A stretch of DNA of 64,000 bases from Fimbriimonadaceae bacterium (GTDB lineage Bacteria; Armatimonadota; UBA10988): the NCBI GenBank assembly GCA_020850355.1, contig JADZEX010000022.1, positions 1 to 64,000 of the forward strand, in the 5' to 3' direction. The position numbers and the translations under genes are program-made. Within the stretch, counting starts at the first letter, position 1. Each line of letters begins with the position of its first letter. This document shows, one piece after another, positions 9,201-16,027 of the stretch. The notes below the pieces were generated by a model. That model saw only the letters and a list, made by a program, of their open reading frames with translations, was not told the origin of the DNA and made no database searches.

Positions 9201-9670
9201 TCGACACGCCCTACAACGCCACCGAGCGGATGCTGCCCTATTACTGCTTCAACCATGACGTCAGCGGCTGGGAGTTCTGGGGCATCTCCTGGTACACCTA
9301 CGACCCCTTCCAGTTCGGCTGGCACCAGTTCATCCACCAGAGCTCCGCGCCCGGTGAGTCGAGCTGGGTGCGGTACCCCAACGGCGACGGCTACCTGGCC
9401 TATCCGGGCGGCCCGCTGGGTCTGCCCGGCCCGCTGTCGACCGTCCGGCTGGAGCAGGCCCGCGAGGGGATCGAGGATTACGAGCGGCTGCTCGCCCTGC
9501 GCCGCCTGGCCGACCGGCCCGCGGCCGCCGCGCTGCTGGCCGAAGTCCGCGCGCTGACCCCAATCCCCAATGCCGGCGGCTACCGCTCGACCGACATTCT
9601 GCCCGACCCCGACAAGCTGACGAATCTGCGCGACCGGATCGGCAATCTGCTGGACCAGCTCGGCGGCTGA
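6254..9670 (+). CDS. Secreted GH123/DUF4091-like glycoside hydrolase with two CBM-like modules
   Basis: A 1138-residue exported protein; residues 1-20 are a signal peptide ending ALASA. Two jelly-roll modules of the carbohydrate-binding CBM4/9 type begin at N148-G-S-F-E152 and N427-P-S-F-E431. The C-terminal third matches the DUF4091 catalytic domain of family GH123. It has LYVSDEPHYDHPEVV with the adjacent acid pair D903-E904, the expected position of the Asp-Glu pair in substrate-assisted catalysis on N-acetylgalactosamine. GWEFWGISWYTYDP follows, and then the characteristic LEQAREGIEDYERL helix. Known GH123 enzymes are beta-N-acetylgalactosaminidases. The neighbouring sulfatases and lyase would suit attack on sulfated amino-sugar glycans. 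No terminator was seen; the 57 bases after it contain only the next leader. Confidence 0.87.
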   Translation: MIARRLLLALLALPALASAQVPWHEGLFLDGGQPWRARVGVTLTNPSAAALAGYPVTLRVGTAAGQLPLVGEQARAVRVCDDAGTELLYDLRGAAGARLSDGPLPAGAALTVPLTAAAGASQRLWVYYDHPGTWLVPDHLRAARGALNGSFESGATAPDEWSLEGSAGGSALSWSTDRPHSGQRCVKCVVQPGTPPTWVAARQRNLLLLPGRRYKLTAWVRGENVQGSVGWYLHVATPDNPMKLGPIVRAPEGTFDWTQVSFEFTAPDDVVGLSHGTVLYGTGTAWFDDVSLSGGDQVEAVTQIAAPERLKLAAQTVQGGVAAGWARALVSVPNPGPARAGVLVQVPLNELRARLRAPYRVDDLLLRGADGVVRAALVLPAQVLFIADLPAATTAAFALDVPQIAAASRPALRWDDLVNHPANLARNPSFEQGDALPAEWPGAPEGGPVPDLQMRRTAGGPVGQWCVETVVPPAAPLRWVGWRQKAPVEAGRSYFFGAQVRTVAVTDGAVTLHGHFHNAAGELTDSKFWSVGGQIAGTTGWQTVSSAVTMGPQTREFELHLTMNARGMLQHDGVLLLPLVAGTLGTTAVGGTDPPLAVWSVDPLLKVFRETPPAATPAALTARCGRGEEETVQLAVRTTADSRLTVAVSPLRQGRTTLPAVRLERVGFVPCLQPSGYFQSQAQPWERQKVAAAGRTDGWRGWWPDYLAPLSGPLEIGAGQTQPVWLTIRVPRDGAAGLFSGEVSVTANGRTVVLPLRVQVWKQQLPVRPSLQAVLDVRNGTGNADLRSQADHERWWRFMAQRRVSCDSVRPDVNVRWVDGQVVLDTAAFDRAAALCYDELQMSGGYLPGNLYACGWAHPPRDICGFKFGQPAWNTAYQAAVRALWAHVKAKGWSDRLSLYVSDEPHYDHPEVVDWLGQVIDQIRAAAPDLPVYSSTWGHVPAWDGRLNHWGIGQYGVFPTAELARRRAAGDKVWFTCDGQMEIDTPYNATERMLPYYCFNHDVSGWEFWGISWYTYDPFQFGWHQFIHQSSAPGESSWVRYPNGDGYLAYPGGPLGLPGPLSTVRLEQAREGIEDYERLLALRRLADRPAAAALLAEVRALTPIPNAGGYRSTDILPDPDKLTNLRDRIGNLLDQLGG

Positions 9671-9727
9671 GCGACCCCCACCTCGACAGCGGCGACGACC
9701 TCTGCTAGGCTCAGCCGCCGGAGAGCT

Positions 9728-10810
9728 GTGGTGTCCGAGTCCGTCGCTGCTGCGCTGCAACCGTACCTCGACCGCCAGGCGCTGGCCGGGGCGATCACCC
9801 TGGTCGCCGACCGCGACGGCGTGCGGCACCACGCCGCCCACGGGTGGGCCGACCAACCGGCCGGCCGCCCGCTGCAGCCGGACGACCTGATCTGGATCGC
9901 CTCACAGACCAAGGCGATCAACGCCGCCGCGGTGCTGCTGCTGGTCGACGAGGGTCGCCTCTCGCCCGACGACGCGCTGGAGCAGCACCTGCCGGAGTTC
10001 CGCGGGCAACTGGTGGTGGTCGAGCGCGACGAGCAGCACCTGCTGCTGCGTCCGCCTGCCGCGCCGATCACCGTCCGCCAGGCGCTCAGCCACACCAGCG
10101 GCCTGCCCTTCAGCTCGCCGGCCGAGCAGCCCACCCTCGACGCGCTGCCGCTCGACGTGGCCACCCGCACCTACGCCGCGCTGCACCTCGACTCTGAGCC
10201 GGGCACCCGCTACCAGTACTCCAACGCCGGCACCAACGCCGCGGCCCGGCTGATCGAGGTCCTGACCGGCCAGCGCTACGAGCACTTTCTGCAGGAACGG
10301 CTGCTGAACCCGCTGGGGATGCACCAGACAACCTTCTGGCCGTCGCCCGAACAGCTCACCCGCCTGGCGGCGATCCACCGCCCGAACGCCGCGGGCGACG
10401 GCCTCGAGACCGCGCCGTTCCATCTTCTGAGCTACCCGCTGGACGACCGCGTGCGGCGGTACGCGATGCCGGCCGGCGGCCTCTTCGCGACCGCCAGCGA
10501 CATCGCCCGGTTTGCCCGGATGGTGCTCCGCGGTGGCGAACTGGACGGCCGGCGCTACCTCAGCGAAGCGGCGGTGGAGCTGATGACGACCCGCCAGACC
10601 GCCAGCGACCTGCCCGAATGCTACGGCCTCGGCTGGAGCGTCGGCCCGGAGACCGCCAGCCACGGCGGCGCCTGCGGCAGTTACCATGCGGTCGACTGGC
10701 GCCACGGCCTGGTGCTGGTCTACCACATCCAGCACAGCGGCTGGCTGCACGACGGCCCCGAAGCCGGCGGCGCCTTCGGCCAGGCGGCGCGAGCGGCCTA
10801 TGGCGGCTGA
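9728..10810 (+). CDS. Serine hydrolase of the class C beta-lactamase / penicillin-binding family
   Basis: A 360-residue protein with the three family signatures: S59-Q-T-K62 (nucleophile and general base), Y164-S-N166, and H312-G-G in place of the KTG box. The H-x-G form is usual in esterase-type members (EstB, D-aminopeptidase-like). No clear signal peptide is visible, so it may be cytoplasmic. The start is a GTG at 9728, or the adjacent GTG at 9731, after a GGAGAG ribosome binding site. It lies downstream of the glycosidase genes, 57 bases away, and may or may not share their transcript. Substrate unknown; candidates are peptides, esters or cell-wall pieces. Confidence 0.88.
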   Translation: MVSESVAAALQPYLDRQALAGAITLVADRDGVRHHAAHGWADQPAGRPLQPDDLIWIASQTKAINAAAVLLLVDEGRLSPDDALEQHLPEFRGQLVVVERDEQHLLLRPPAAPITVRQALSHTSGLPFSSPAEQPTLDALPLDVATRTYAALHLDSEPGTRYQYSNAGTNAAARLIEVLTGQRYEHFLQERLLNPLGMHQTTFWPSPEQLTRLAAIHRPNAAGDGLETAPFHLLSYPLDDRVRRYAMPAGGLFATASDIARFARMVLRGGELDGRRYLSEAAVELMTTRQTASDLPECYGLGWSVGPETASHGGACGSYHAVDWRHGLVLVYHIQHSGWLHDGPEAGGAFGQAARAAYGG

Positions 10811-10835
10811 AGCTGCCAGTCGCACCGGGCAAGAC

Positions 10836-10864
10836 TTGCGAATGCAGCCCTTTGGATCTAATAT
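10836..10864 (+). promoter_or_regulatory. Sigma-70-type promoter of the AbiE operon
   Basis: TTGCGA at 10836-10841 and TAATAT at 10859-10864 are separated by 17 bases, a good -35/-10 pair. They sit in a conspicuously AT-rich island just ahead of the toxin-antitoxin genes. The -10 overlaps the first bases of the inverted repeat at 10862-10882, so a protein bound there would block the promoter. Confidence 0.6.
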
Positions 10865-10882
10865 GTCATCAGTTATGACATA
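10862..10882. promoter_or_regulatory. Inverted-repeat operator before abiEi
   Basis: TATGTCAT and ATGACATA form a perfect 8-base inverted repeat around a 5-base spacer (CAGTT). It ends four bases before the first ATG of the antitoxin gene and begins inside the -10 box. AbiEi antitoxins are known to repress their own operons by binding inverted repeats in the promoter. This element has the right place and symmetry. Confidence 0.6.
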
Positions 10883-10886
10883 GTAG

Positions 10887-11510
10887 ATGCATATCATGGT
10901 ACCGATTGGCAGCAAGCTGGAACAGGCCCGGCACCTCGCCACTGAGCGCGGCATCCTGCGCCCGCGCGATCTGGTCGCGCACGGCCTGCCGGCGGCCTAC
11001 ATCCGCGACCTCCAGGACGAAGGCCTGGTGGAGCGAGTGCGCCGGGGTGTTTACCTCCACCCCGACGCCGACCTCACCATCCACGAGTCCCTGCTCGAAG
11101 TCGCCGTCCGCGTGCCCAGTGGCGTGATCTGCCTGGCCTCGGCGCTGCGCTTCCACGGCCTCGGCACCCAGGATCCGGCGCGCGTCTGGCTGGCGCTGCC
11201 GCGTGGGGCGCGCACCCCGGCCAAGGATCTGCGGCTCCAGGTCGTGCGCCTCTCGCCGGCGCCGTTCGCGGCGGGGGTCAAGGAGCACCCCATCGCGGGC
11301 GTCGAGCTGCGCGTCTACGGCGTGGCCAAGACCGTCGCCGACTGCTTCAAGTTCCGCAGCAAGGTCGGTCTCGACGTGGCGCTCGAAGCGCTGCGGGAGG
11401 GCTGGCGCGAGCGCCGGTTCAGCCTGGACGAACTGTGGCGCTACGCCGAACTGAACCGCGTGGCGCGGGTCATGCAGCCCTACCTGGAGATGCTGACGTG
11501 CGGGATCTGA
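10887..11510 (+). CDS. abiEi: AbiEi-family antitoxin of a type IV toxin-antitoxin system
   Basis: A 207-residue protein. The N-terminal ~60 residues form a winged-helix DNA-binding domain (LATERGILRPRDLVAHGLP, then LVERVRRGVYLHP). The remainder is the AbiEi C-terminal domain (VICLASALRFHGLGTQ, VKTVADCFKFRSKVGLDVA-like segment). In type IV systems this protein counteracts the AbiEii nucleotidyltransferase without forming a stable complex and also represses the operon. The start may be ATG 10887 or ATG 10896. Neither has a clear ribosome binding site, and the promoter position implies a very short leader. It overlaps the toxin gene by 13 bases, the usual coupled arrangement. The locus may act in abortive infection against phage. 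Confidence 0.9.
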   Translation: MHIMVPIGSKLEQARHLATERGILRPRDLVAHGLPAAYIRDLQDEGLVERVRRGVYLHPDADLTIHESLLEVAVRVPSGVICLASALRFHGLGTQDPARVWLALPRGARTPAKDLRLQVVRLSPAPFAAGVKEHPIAGVELRVYGVAKTVADCFKFRSKVGLDVALEALREGWRERRFSLDELWRYAELNRVARVMQPYLEMLTCGI

Positions 11511-12406
11511 CCAACCTGGCGGCGTCGGTCAAGGCGCGCCTGCGCAACCGGATGCGGGAGACCGGCGAGAGCCTCGACCACCTGCTGACCCGCTTCGCCA
11601 TCGAGCGGCTGCTGTACCGGCTCAGCCGGTCGCCCCACGCCGAGAGCTTCATCCTCAAGGGCGCGACGCTGTTCCGCCTGTGGCAGGAATCGCCACACCG
11701 GCCCACGCGGGACTTGGACCTGCTCGGCTGCGGCGCCGACGAGGCCGAGCGCATCCAGCGCATCTTCGCTGACCTGTGCGCCGTCGAGGTCGCGCCTGAC
11801 GGCCTGGACTTCCGACCGGAGAGCGTCAGCGTCGAGCCCATCCGCGAGGGGTCTCTGTACCACGGCCAGCGGGTGAAGCTGGTGGCCTTGCTGGAGCGCA
11901 CCCGCGTCGATCTGCAGGTGGACATCGGCTTCGGAGACGCGGTGACCCCACCGCCGGAGATGGTGGACTTCCCGGTGCTGCTCGACTTCCCGGCGCCGCG
12001 GCTGCGCGCCTACCGGCGTGAGACCGTCGTGGCTGAGAAGCTCCACGCGCTGGTCGAACACGGTCTGGCCAGCGGTCGAGTGAAGGACCTGGTGGACCTC
12101 TGGGAGCTGGCGCGACGGTGTGCGTTTGACGGCCAGGTCCTTGCGCAGACCGTGGCCACGACCTTCGCCCGCCGCGGCAGCGAGCTGCCCGAGGAGCCTG
12201 TGGCGTTGACCGCGGTGTTCAGCGACAGCCCGCTGCAACAGCAGCTCTGGACGGCGTTCCTGCGGCGCACGGAGATGTCCGCGGCGCCGCCGCCGCTGGC
12301 TAACGTCATCGACTTCCTCCGTGGTTTTCTGCTGCCTTTGGTCACCGCAGCCCGCCGTGGCGAGGGCCTGGCGGCGGCCTGGCCGCCGGGCGGACCCTGG
12401 CGATAG
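11498..12406 (+). CDS. abiEii: AbiEii-family nucleotidyltransferase toxin
   Basis: A 302-residue nucleotidyltransferase-fold protein. The signature K54-G55-A-T-L-F followed by T70-R-D72-L-D74-L corresponds to the G-(x)n-T-x-D-x-D active site of the AbiEii/DUF1814 family, the toxin of type IV systems. MenA-type relatives modify tRNA ends. Translation starts at GTG 11498 inside the antitoxin gene; a longer upstream frame merely runs through the antitoxin coding region. A later YRRETVVAEKLHALVEHG helix is the typical conserved E-K motif of the family. It ends 37 bases before the convergent PDZ gene, with no obvious terminator. Confidence 0.9.
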   Translation: MRDLTNLAASVKARLRNRMRETGESLDHLLTRFAIERLLYRLSRSPHAESFILKGATLFRLWQESPHRPTRDLDLLGCGADEAERIQRIFADLCAVEVAPDGLDFRPESVSVEPIREGSLYHGQRVKLVALLERTRVDLQVDIGFGDAVTPPPEMVDFPVLLDFPAPRLRAYRRETVVAEKLHALVEHGLASGRVKDLVDLWELARRCAFDGQVLAQTVATTFARRGSELPEEPVALTAVFSDSPLQQQLWTAFLRRTEMSAAPPPLANVIDFLRGFLLPLVTAARRGEGLAAAWPPGGPWR

Positions 12407-12443
12407 TCGGAGGGAGTGGCCCGCCGCGGTGTCACCGGGCGGC

Positions 12444-14189
12444 CTACGGTGTGTGAGCGGGCGTCGGTGGCGCCGTCGACTCGCCGTCGAGCGGGACGCG
12501 CACGGTGGCGGTCTGGCCGCCGCGGCGGAAGGTGACTGGCACCGCCTCGCCCGGGGCGTGGCGCAGCAGCACGCGTGGCAACATCGGTGGCGGCAGGGCG
12601 TCGATGCTGAGCACCTCGTCGCCCACCCGCAGCCCACTGCCGGCGGCGCGGCTCTTCGGGAGCACCGCCCGCACGAACCAGCGCGCCGCCGCCTGCGGTT
12701 TGGCGCGGCGCGGTTCGAGGAGGGCACCGAAGGCGGCCTGTGGGGCGTCGGCAGCCACCGGCAGCACCGCCGCGATGAAGCTGCCCTCCGACGTTGCGCT
12801 GGTCCGCCGATAGACCAGCTTGAAGGCCAGCGCGACAGCCGTGCTGCTGGGGCTCACGCCGGCGCTGAAAGTCCAGCGCCAGAAGACCCCTGGCGGGCCG
12901 TCGCGCCGTTCTTCGAGCTGTGCCTCGCGGTCGGCCAGGGTGCGGACCGGGCGCCCGGCCTGGTCGAGACCGGCGACGAAGGTCAGCCCGGCGATGGTGG
13001 TGCCGGCCGGGCCGCGACCGGTCAGCGTCAGCGTCAGCCGATCCTCGCGCGGCCGGTTGCCCTCCACGGCGTGGAACACGCCACTCGGGAACGGCTCGTC
13101 GGCCTGCCGGTTCCAGCGTTTGCTGGCGCCGGTCTTGCCGGGCAGTTCGAGCCCGCGGAAGACCACGAAGGCGGTGTCGCGGACATGCTTCTCGGCGCGC
13201 ACCTGGAGGCTCAGCGACTCGATCTCGCTCGGTCGCCGGCCGACATCGAGCCAGACCAGGCCGGCGGTCTGCTGCACCGGGTCCAGCCGTTCGCCATGAC
13301 TGGTGACGGCTTCGACCACTTCGACGCGCCACTGCCCCGGCTGCTCGCCGCTGCGGCGGTCGACCACGTCGAAGTCGGCGATCAGGCAGGTCGGAGCTTG
13401 CGGCGGCGCCGTGCCGAGGGCGGTCATGCGGGTCAGCGTAACCTCATCGACCGGTCGCACCTGCCACAACCGCAGGTCGGCCAGGCGGTCGCCGACCTGC
13501 AACGGATAGCGCTGCGCGGCGGCCCAGGCCTGCGGCCGGGCCGCCGGGCCGTCGATGCCAAAGGTGACTGGGTGACCGCTGACCTGCACACTGCACAGCA
13601 GCCGCTCGGCGGTGCGGTCGAAGTTGGTCAGGGCGACCCACCCGAGGGTGGCGCGGCCCCAGGGCTGGCTGCCGCAGCGCAGCGGGTTGCCGGGCCCGCC
13701 GCGGCGCCACTGCCGTTGCAGCTCGTCGGTCACCGTCAGCTCACCCAGCGTGGCCCGCGGCTGACCGATCCAGAGCCACAGCACCAGGCTGTCGGCCGGC
13801 ACCTCGGCGGTGCCGCTGATCGCGACATCGCCGATCCGGCGGCGGAGCAGCCCTTGCAGCAGGCGTCGGCCGGCGTTGTCGGGGGGCTGATACTGAAACT
13901 GGTGCTGCGGCCCGCGGGAGACCGCCAGCAGGCGCACTGGCAGGCCGGCGGCGGTCTGCTGCTGCCCCAACGCCGGCGGCGGCGCGTTGAGGCTGCCGTA
14001 GAGCGCCAGCAATGCCAGCAGCGCCGCCAGCAGCAGCGCACTGCCCGCCACGGCGCGCCAGCGACGCCGCAGGCTGCGTGGGGCGGCCGGGGCCGGGGAC
14101 GCTGCCGGCGGTGCGGCAAGACCGGTGCGCAGACGCTCCAGGCGCTGCTGCACTGGCGAAGGGGGCGGGGCCGCGGGGCGCTGACGCAT
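12444..14189 (-). CDS. Single-pass membrane protein with C-terminal PDZ domain
   Basis: A 581-residue protein. A proline- and arginine-rich N-terminus of ~45 residues precedes one membrane helix (residues ~47-66, SALLLAALLALLALYG), placing the bulk in the periplasm. The long middle is beta-rich and not recognised. Residues ~495-570 form a PDZ fold, with AAGSGLRVGDEVLSIDALPPP matching the GLxxGDxIxxIng core and PVTFRRGGQTATVRVPL the final strand. No protease catalytic residues were seen, so it is a PDZ adaptor or binding protein rather than a DegP/CtpA enzyme. It is convergent with the AbiE operon and about 30 bases downstream of the YdeI-like gene. Confidence 0.75.
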   Translation of the reverse strand: MRQRPAAPPPSPVQQRLERLRTGLAAPPAASPAPAAPRSLRRRWRAVAGSALLLAALLALLALYGSLNAPPPALGQQQTAAGLPVRLLAVSRGPQHQFQYQPPDNAGRRLLQGLLRRRIGDVAISGTAEVPADSLVLWLWIGQPRATLGELTVTDELQRQWRRGGPGNPLRCGSQPWGRATLGWVALTNFDRTAERLLCSVQVSGHPVTFGIDGPAARPQAWAAAQRYPLQVGDRLADLRLWQVRPVDEVTLTRMTALGTAPPQAPTCLIADFDVVDRRSGEQPGQWRVEVVEAVTSHGERLDPVQQTAGLVWLDVGRRPSEIESLSLQVRAEKHVRDTAFVVFRGLELPGKTGASKRWNRQADEPFPSGVFHAVEGNRPREDRLTLTLTGRGPAGTTIAGLTFVAGLDQAGRPVRTLADREAQLEERRDGPPGVFWRWTFSAGVSPSSTAVALAFKLVYRRTSATSEGSFIAAVLPVAADAPQAAFGALLEPRRAKPQAAARWFVRAVLPKSRAAGSGLRVGDEVLSIDALPPPMLPRVLLRHAPGEAVPVTFRRGGQTATVRVPLDGESTAPPTPAHTP

Positions 14190-14221
14190 GGTCAGAGTCT
14201 AGCGCCGGCCCGCGCTCAGCG

Positions 14222-14671
14222 TCAACCGCCAGCCAGCCGGGCGGCGCAGGCCGCGATGCGCTGCAACCGGGTCTGCGGCCGGCGGGCCGACTCGATCGAG
14301 CGCAGCCAGGCGCGCCGGTGCGAGTAGGCCAGGCCGTCGAAGCTCTCGCGGCAGCCCGCCGCGGCGAGCGCGGCAGCGAGGTCGGCCGGCAGCAGCAGCT
14401 CCGGCGGCGCCGCGGCCACCTCCCACTCGATGGTCACGGTGTCCCCGACGCGAACGCCCGCGGCCTGTTGCAGCTCCTGGTTGACGAACACGAAGTGCCG
14501 GCCGTCGCCCTGCGGGTTGCTGGCGGTGGCGAAGGGCGACCCGTTGAGCTGACCAGCCAGTCGCACGCGGGCCCGCTGGCCGACTTCGTCATTGGTCAGG
14601 TAGAAGCCCATCTCGCTGCGGCCCATCCCGGCCGCCCGCTCGTAGGGCACCAGCTCGCAGACCTTGGTCAT
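14222..14671 (-). CDS. YdeI/OmpD-associated (OmdA) family protein with DUF1905-like N-terminus
   Basis: A 149-residue protein. Residues ~25-85 look like the DUF1905 beta domain (VFVNQELQQAAGVRVGDTVTIEWE). The last ~60 carry the OmdA signature: SFDGLAYSHRRAWLRSIESA followed by RRPQTRLQRIA. The ATG at 14671 follows a strong GGGAGG ribosome binding site; an upstream frame extension is ignored for that reason. Members have been linked to antimicrobial-peptide and bacteriocin resistance, but the biochemical role is unclear. It lies between the sulfatase operon and the PDZ gene on the same strand. Confidence 0.82.
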   Translation of the reverse strand: MTKVCELVPYERAAGMGRSEMGFYLTNDEVGQRARVRLAGQLNGSPFATASNPQGDGRHFVFVNQELQQAAGVRVGDTVTIEWEVAAAPPELLLPADLAAALAAAGCRESFDGLAYSHRRAWLRSIESARRPQTRLQRIAACAARLAGG

Positions 14672-14705
14672 CGCCCGCCTCCCGCAGCGTAACCTGCCGC
14701 CAGCC

Positions 14706-16013
14706 CTACGGCGCGGCCAGGAACTCCCGCAACTGGGCGCTGTAGTAGGGGTTCGGCACCATGCCCTGCAGCAGCGGATCGGCCGTCTCACGCATCCAGT
14801 CGCGCAGTTGCCGGCGCAACGTGGCGAGGGTTGCGGCGTGGGCCGGGTCGGTCGCCAGGTTCTGCTCTTCGCCAGGATCGGCGCTCAGGTCGTACAGTTC
14901 CTCGACACCGCGCCGCAGCCAGGGGGTCCGCCAGTAGTGGCGGTTGGTCATCGTCGCCAGCCGCAGGTCCTGGAAGATGTTGACCTCGAAGTGGCGCAGG
15001 TACTTCCAGCGGCTCGTCCGCAGGCAGCGCGTCGGGTCGTAGCTGTCGTGGTAGGTCTTCTCGGCGAAGACCGCCTCGCGCCCGCCGGTCGCGGCGCCCT
15101 GCAGCAGCGGCAGGAAGCTGCGCCCGGCCAACTCCGCCGGCCGCGGCAGGCCGGCCGCCTCCAGCAACGTCGGCAGCAGGTCGACATTGCTGAGAAGCTG
15201 CGGCAGGCGACGTCCGCCGGTCCAGCCACCGCCCGGCCAGCGCAGCAACAGCAGGGTCTCGAGGCCCGGGTCGTAGAAGGTGCCCTTGGCCCGTGGGAAG
15301 TCGACGCCGTGGTCGGTGGTGAAGGCGACCACGGTCTGGTCAAGCACGCCGCGCGCCCGCAGCACCGCCAGCACCCGGCCGAGCTGCTCGTCGAGCCGGC
15401 GCACGGCGCCCTGCAGGGCGGCGACTTCCTGCCGCACCGCGGGCAGATCGTGCAGGTAGGGCGGCTGCCAGAGCCCGCGCGAGTCATCGGGCGGCGTGTC
15501 GTTGGCGGCCCAGTCGCGGTGGGTCTCGTGACAGCCCAGTTGCAGGTAGAACGGTCGCGCGGGGTCGCGGGCGGCCAGCCAGGCGTCCAGTTCACCCGGC
15601 GCGTCGCGCAGGTCACCTCCGCCGTTGAACCAGCCGCCGCGACCATTCAGGGAGTGCTCGAAGCCGACTCGCTGCCACTCGCGGACCTCGTGCTCGAAGC
15701 CGCACAGCACGCTCTCGTAACCGGCCTGCCCAAAGTGGCGCGCGGCGTGGGTTACCGTCGGCGCGAAGTCCCAGCCGCCGAGGTGGTCACTGGTCAGGCC
15801 GAGCACCCCGGTCTGGTGCGGGTAGAGCCCGCTGCAGATGGCCGCCCGGCTGGGGGAGCAGAGCGGGCAGGTCGCGAAGTACTGCTCGGCGACGACGCCC
15901 TCGGCCGCCAACCGGTCGCAGGCGGGGGTCGCCACGGTCTGGTAGCCGTACGGTCCCACGAAGCGGCCGGTGTCGTGGGTCGTCCAGAGCAAGACGTTGG
16001 GCGCAGCAGCCAC
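14706..16013 (-). CDS. Type I sulfatase, apparently without export signal
   Basis: A 435-residue alkaline-phosphatase-superfamily sulfatase. C52-S-P-S-R56 is the formylglycine motif, in which the cysteine becomes the catalytic aldehyde. The metal-binding start NVLLWTTHDTG (residues 6-16) and FTTDHGVDFPRAKG in the C-terminal half complete the active site. The start is GTG at 16013, placed by an AGGAG site eight bases upstream. No signal peptide follows, so the enzyme appears cytoplasmic, unlike its partner upstream. It lies 14 bases after the second sulfatase gene in the same operon. Substrate unknown. No formylglycine-generating enzyme or anaerobic maturase gene is visible in the window. Confidence 0.9.
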   Translation of the reverse strand: MAAAPNVLLWTTHDTGRFVGPYGYQTVATPACDRLAAEGVVAEQYFATCPLCSPSRAAICSGLYPHQTGVLGLTSDHLGGWDFAPTVTHAARHFGQAGYESVLCGFEHEVREWQRVGFEHSLNGRGGWFNGGGDLRDAPGELDAWLAARDPARPFYLQLGCHETHRDWAANDTPPDDSRGLWQPPYLHDLPAVRQEVAALQGAVRRLDEQLGRVLAVLRARGVLDQTVVAFTTDHGVDFPRAKGTFYDPGLETLLLLRWPGGGWTGGRRLPQLLSNVDLLPTLLEAAGLPRPAELAGRSFLPLLQGAATGGREAVFAEKTYHDSYDPTRCLRTSRWKYLRHFEVNIFQDLRLATMTNRHYWRTPWLRRGVEELYDLSADPGEEQNLATDPAHAATLATLRRQLRDWMRETADPLLQGMVPNPYYSAQLREFLAAP

Positions 16014-16027
16014 GGCGCGTGCTCCTC

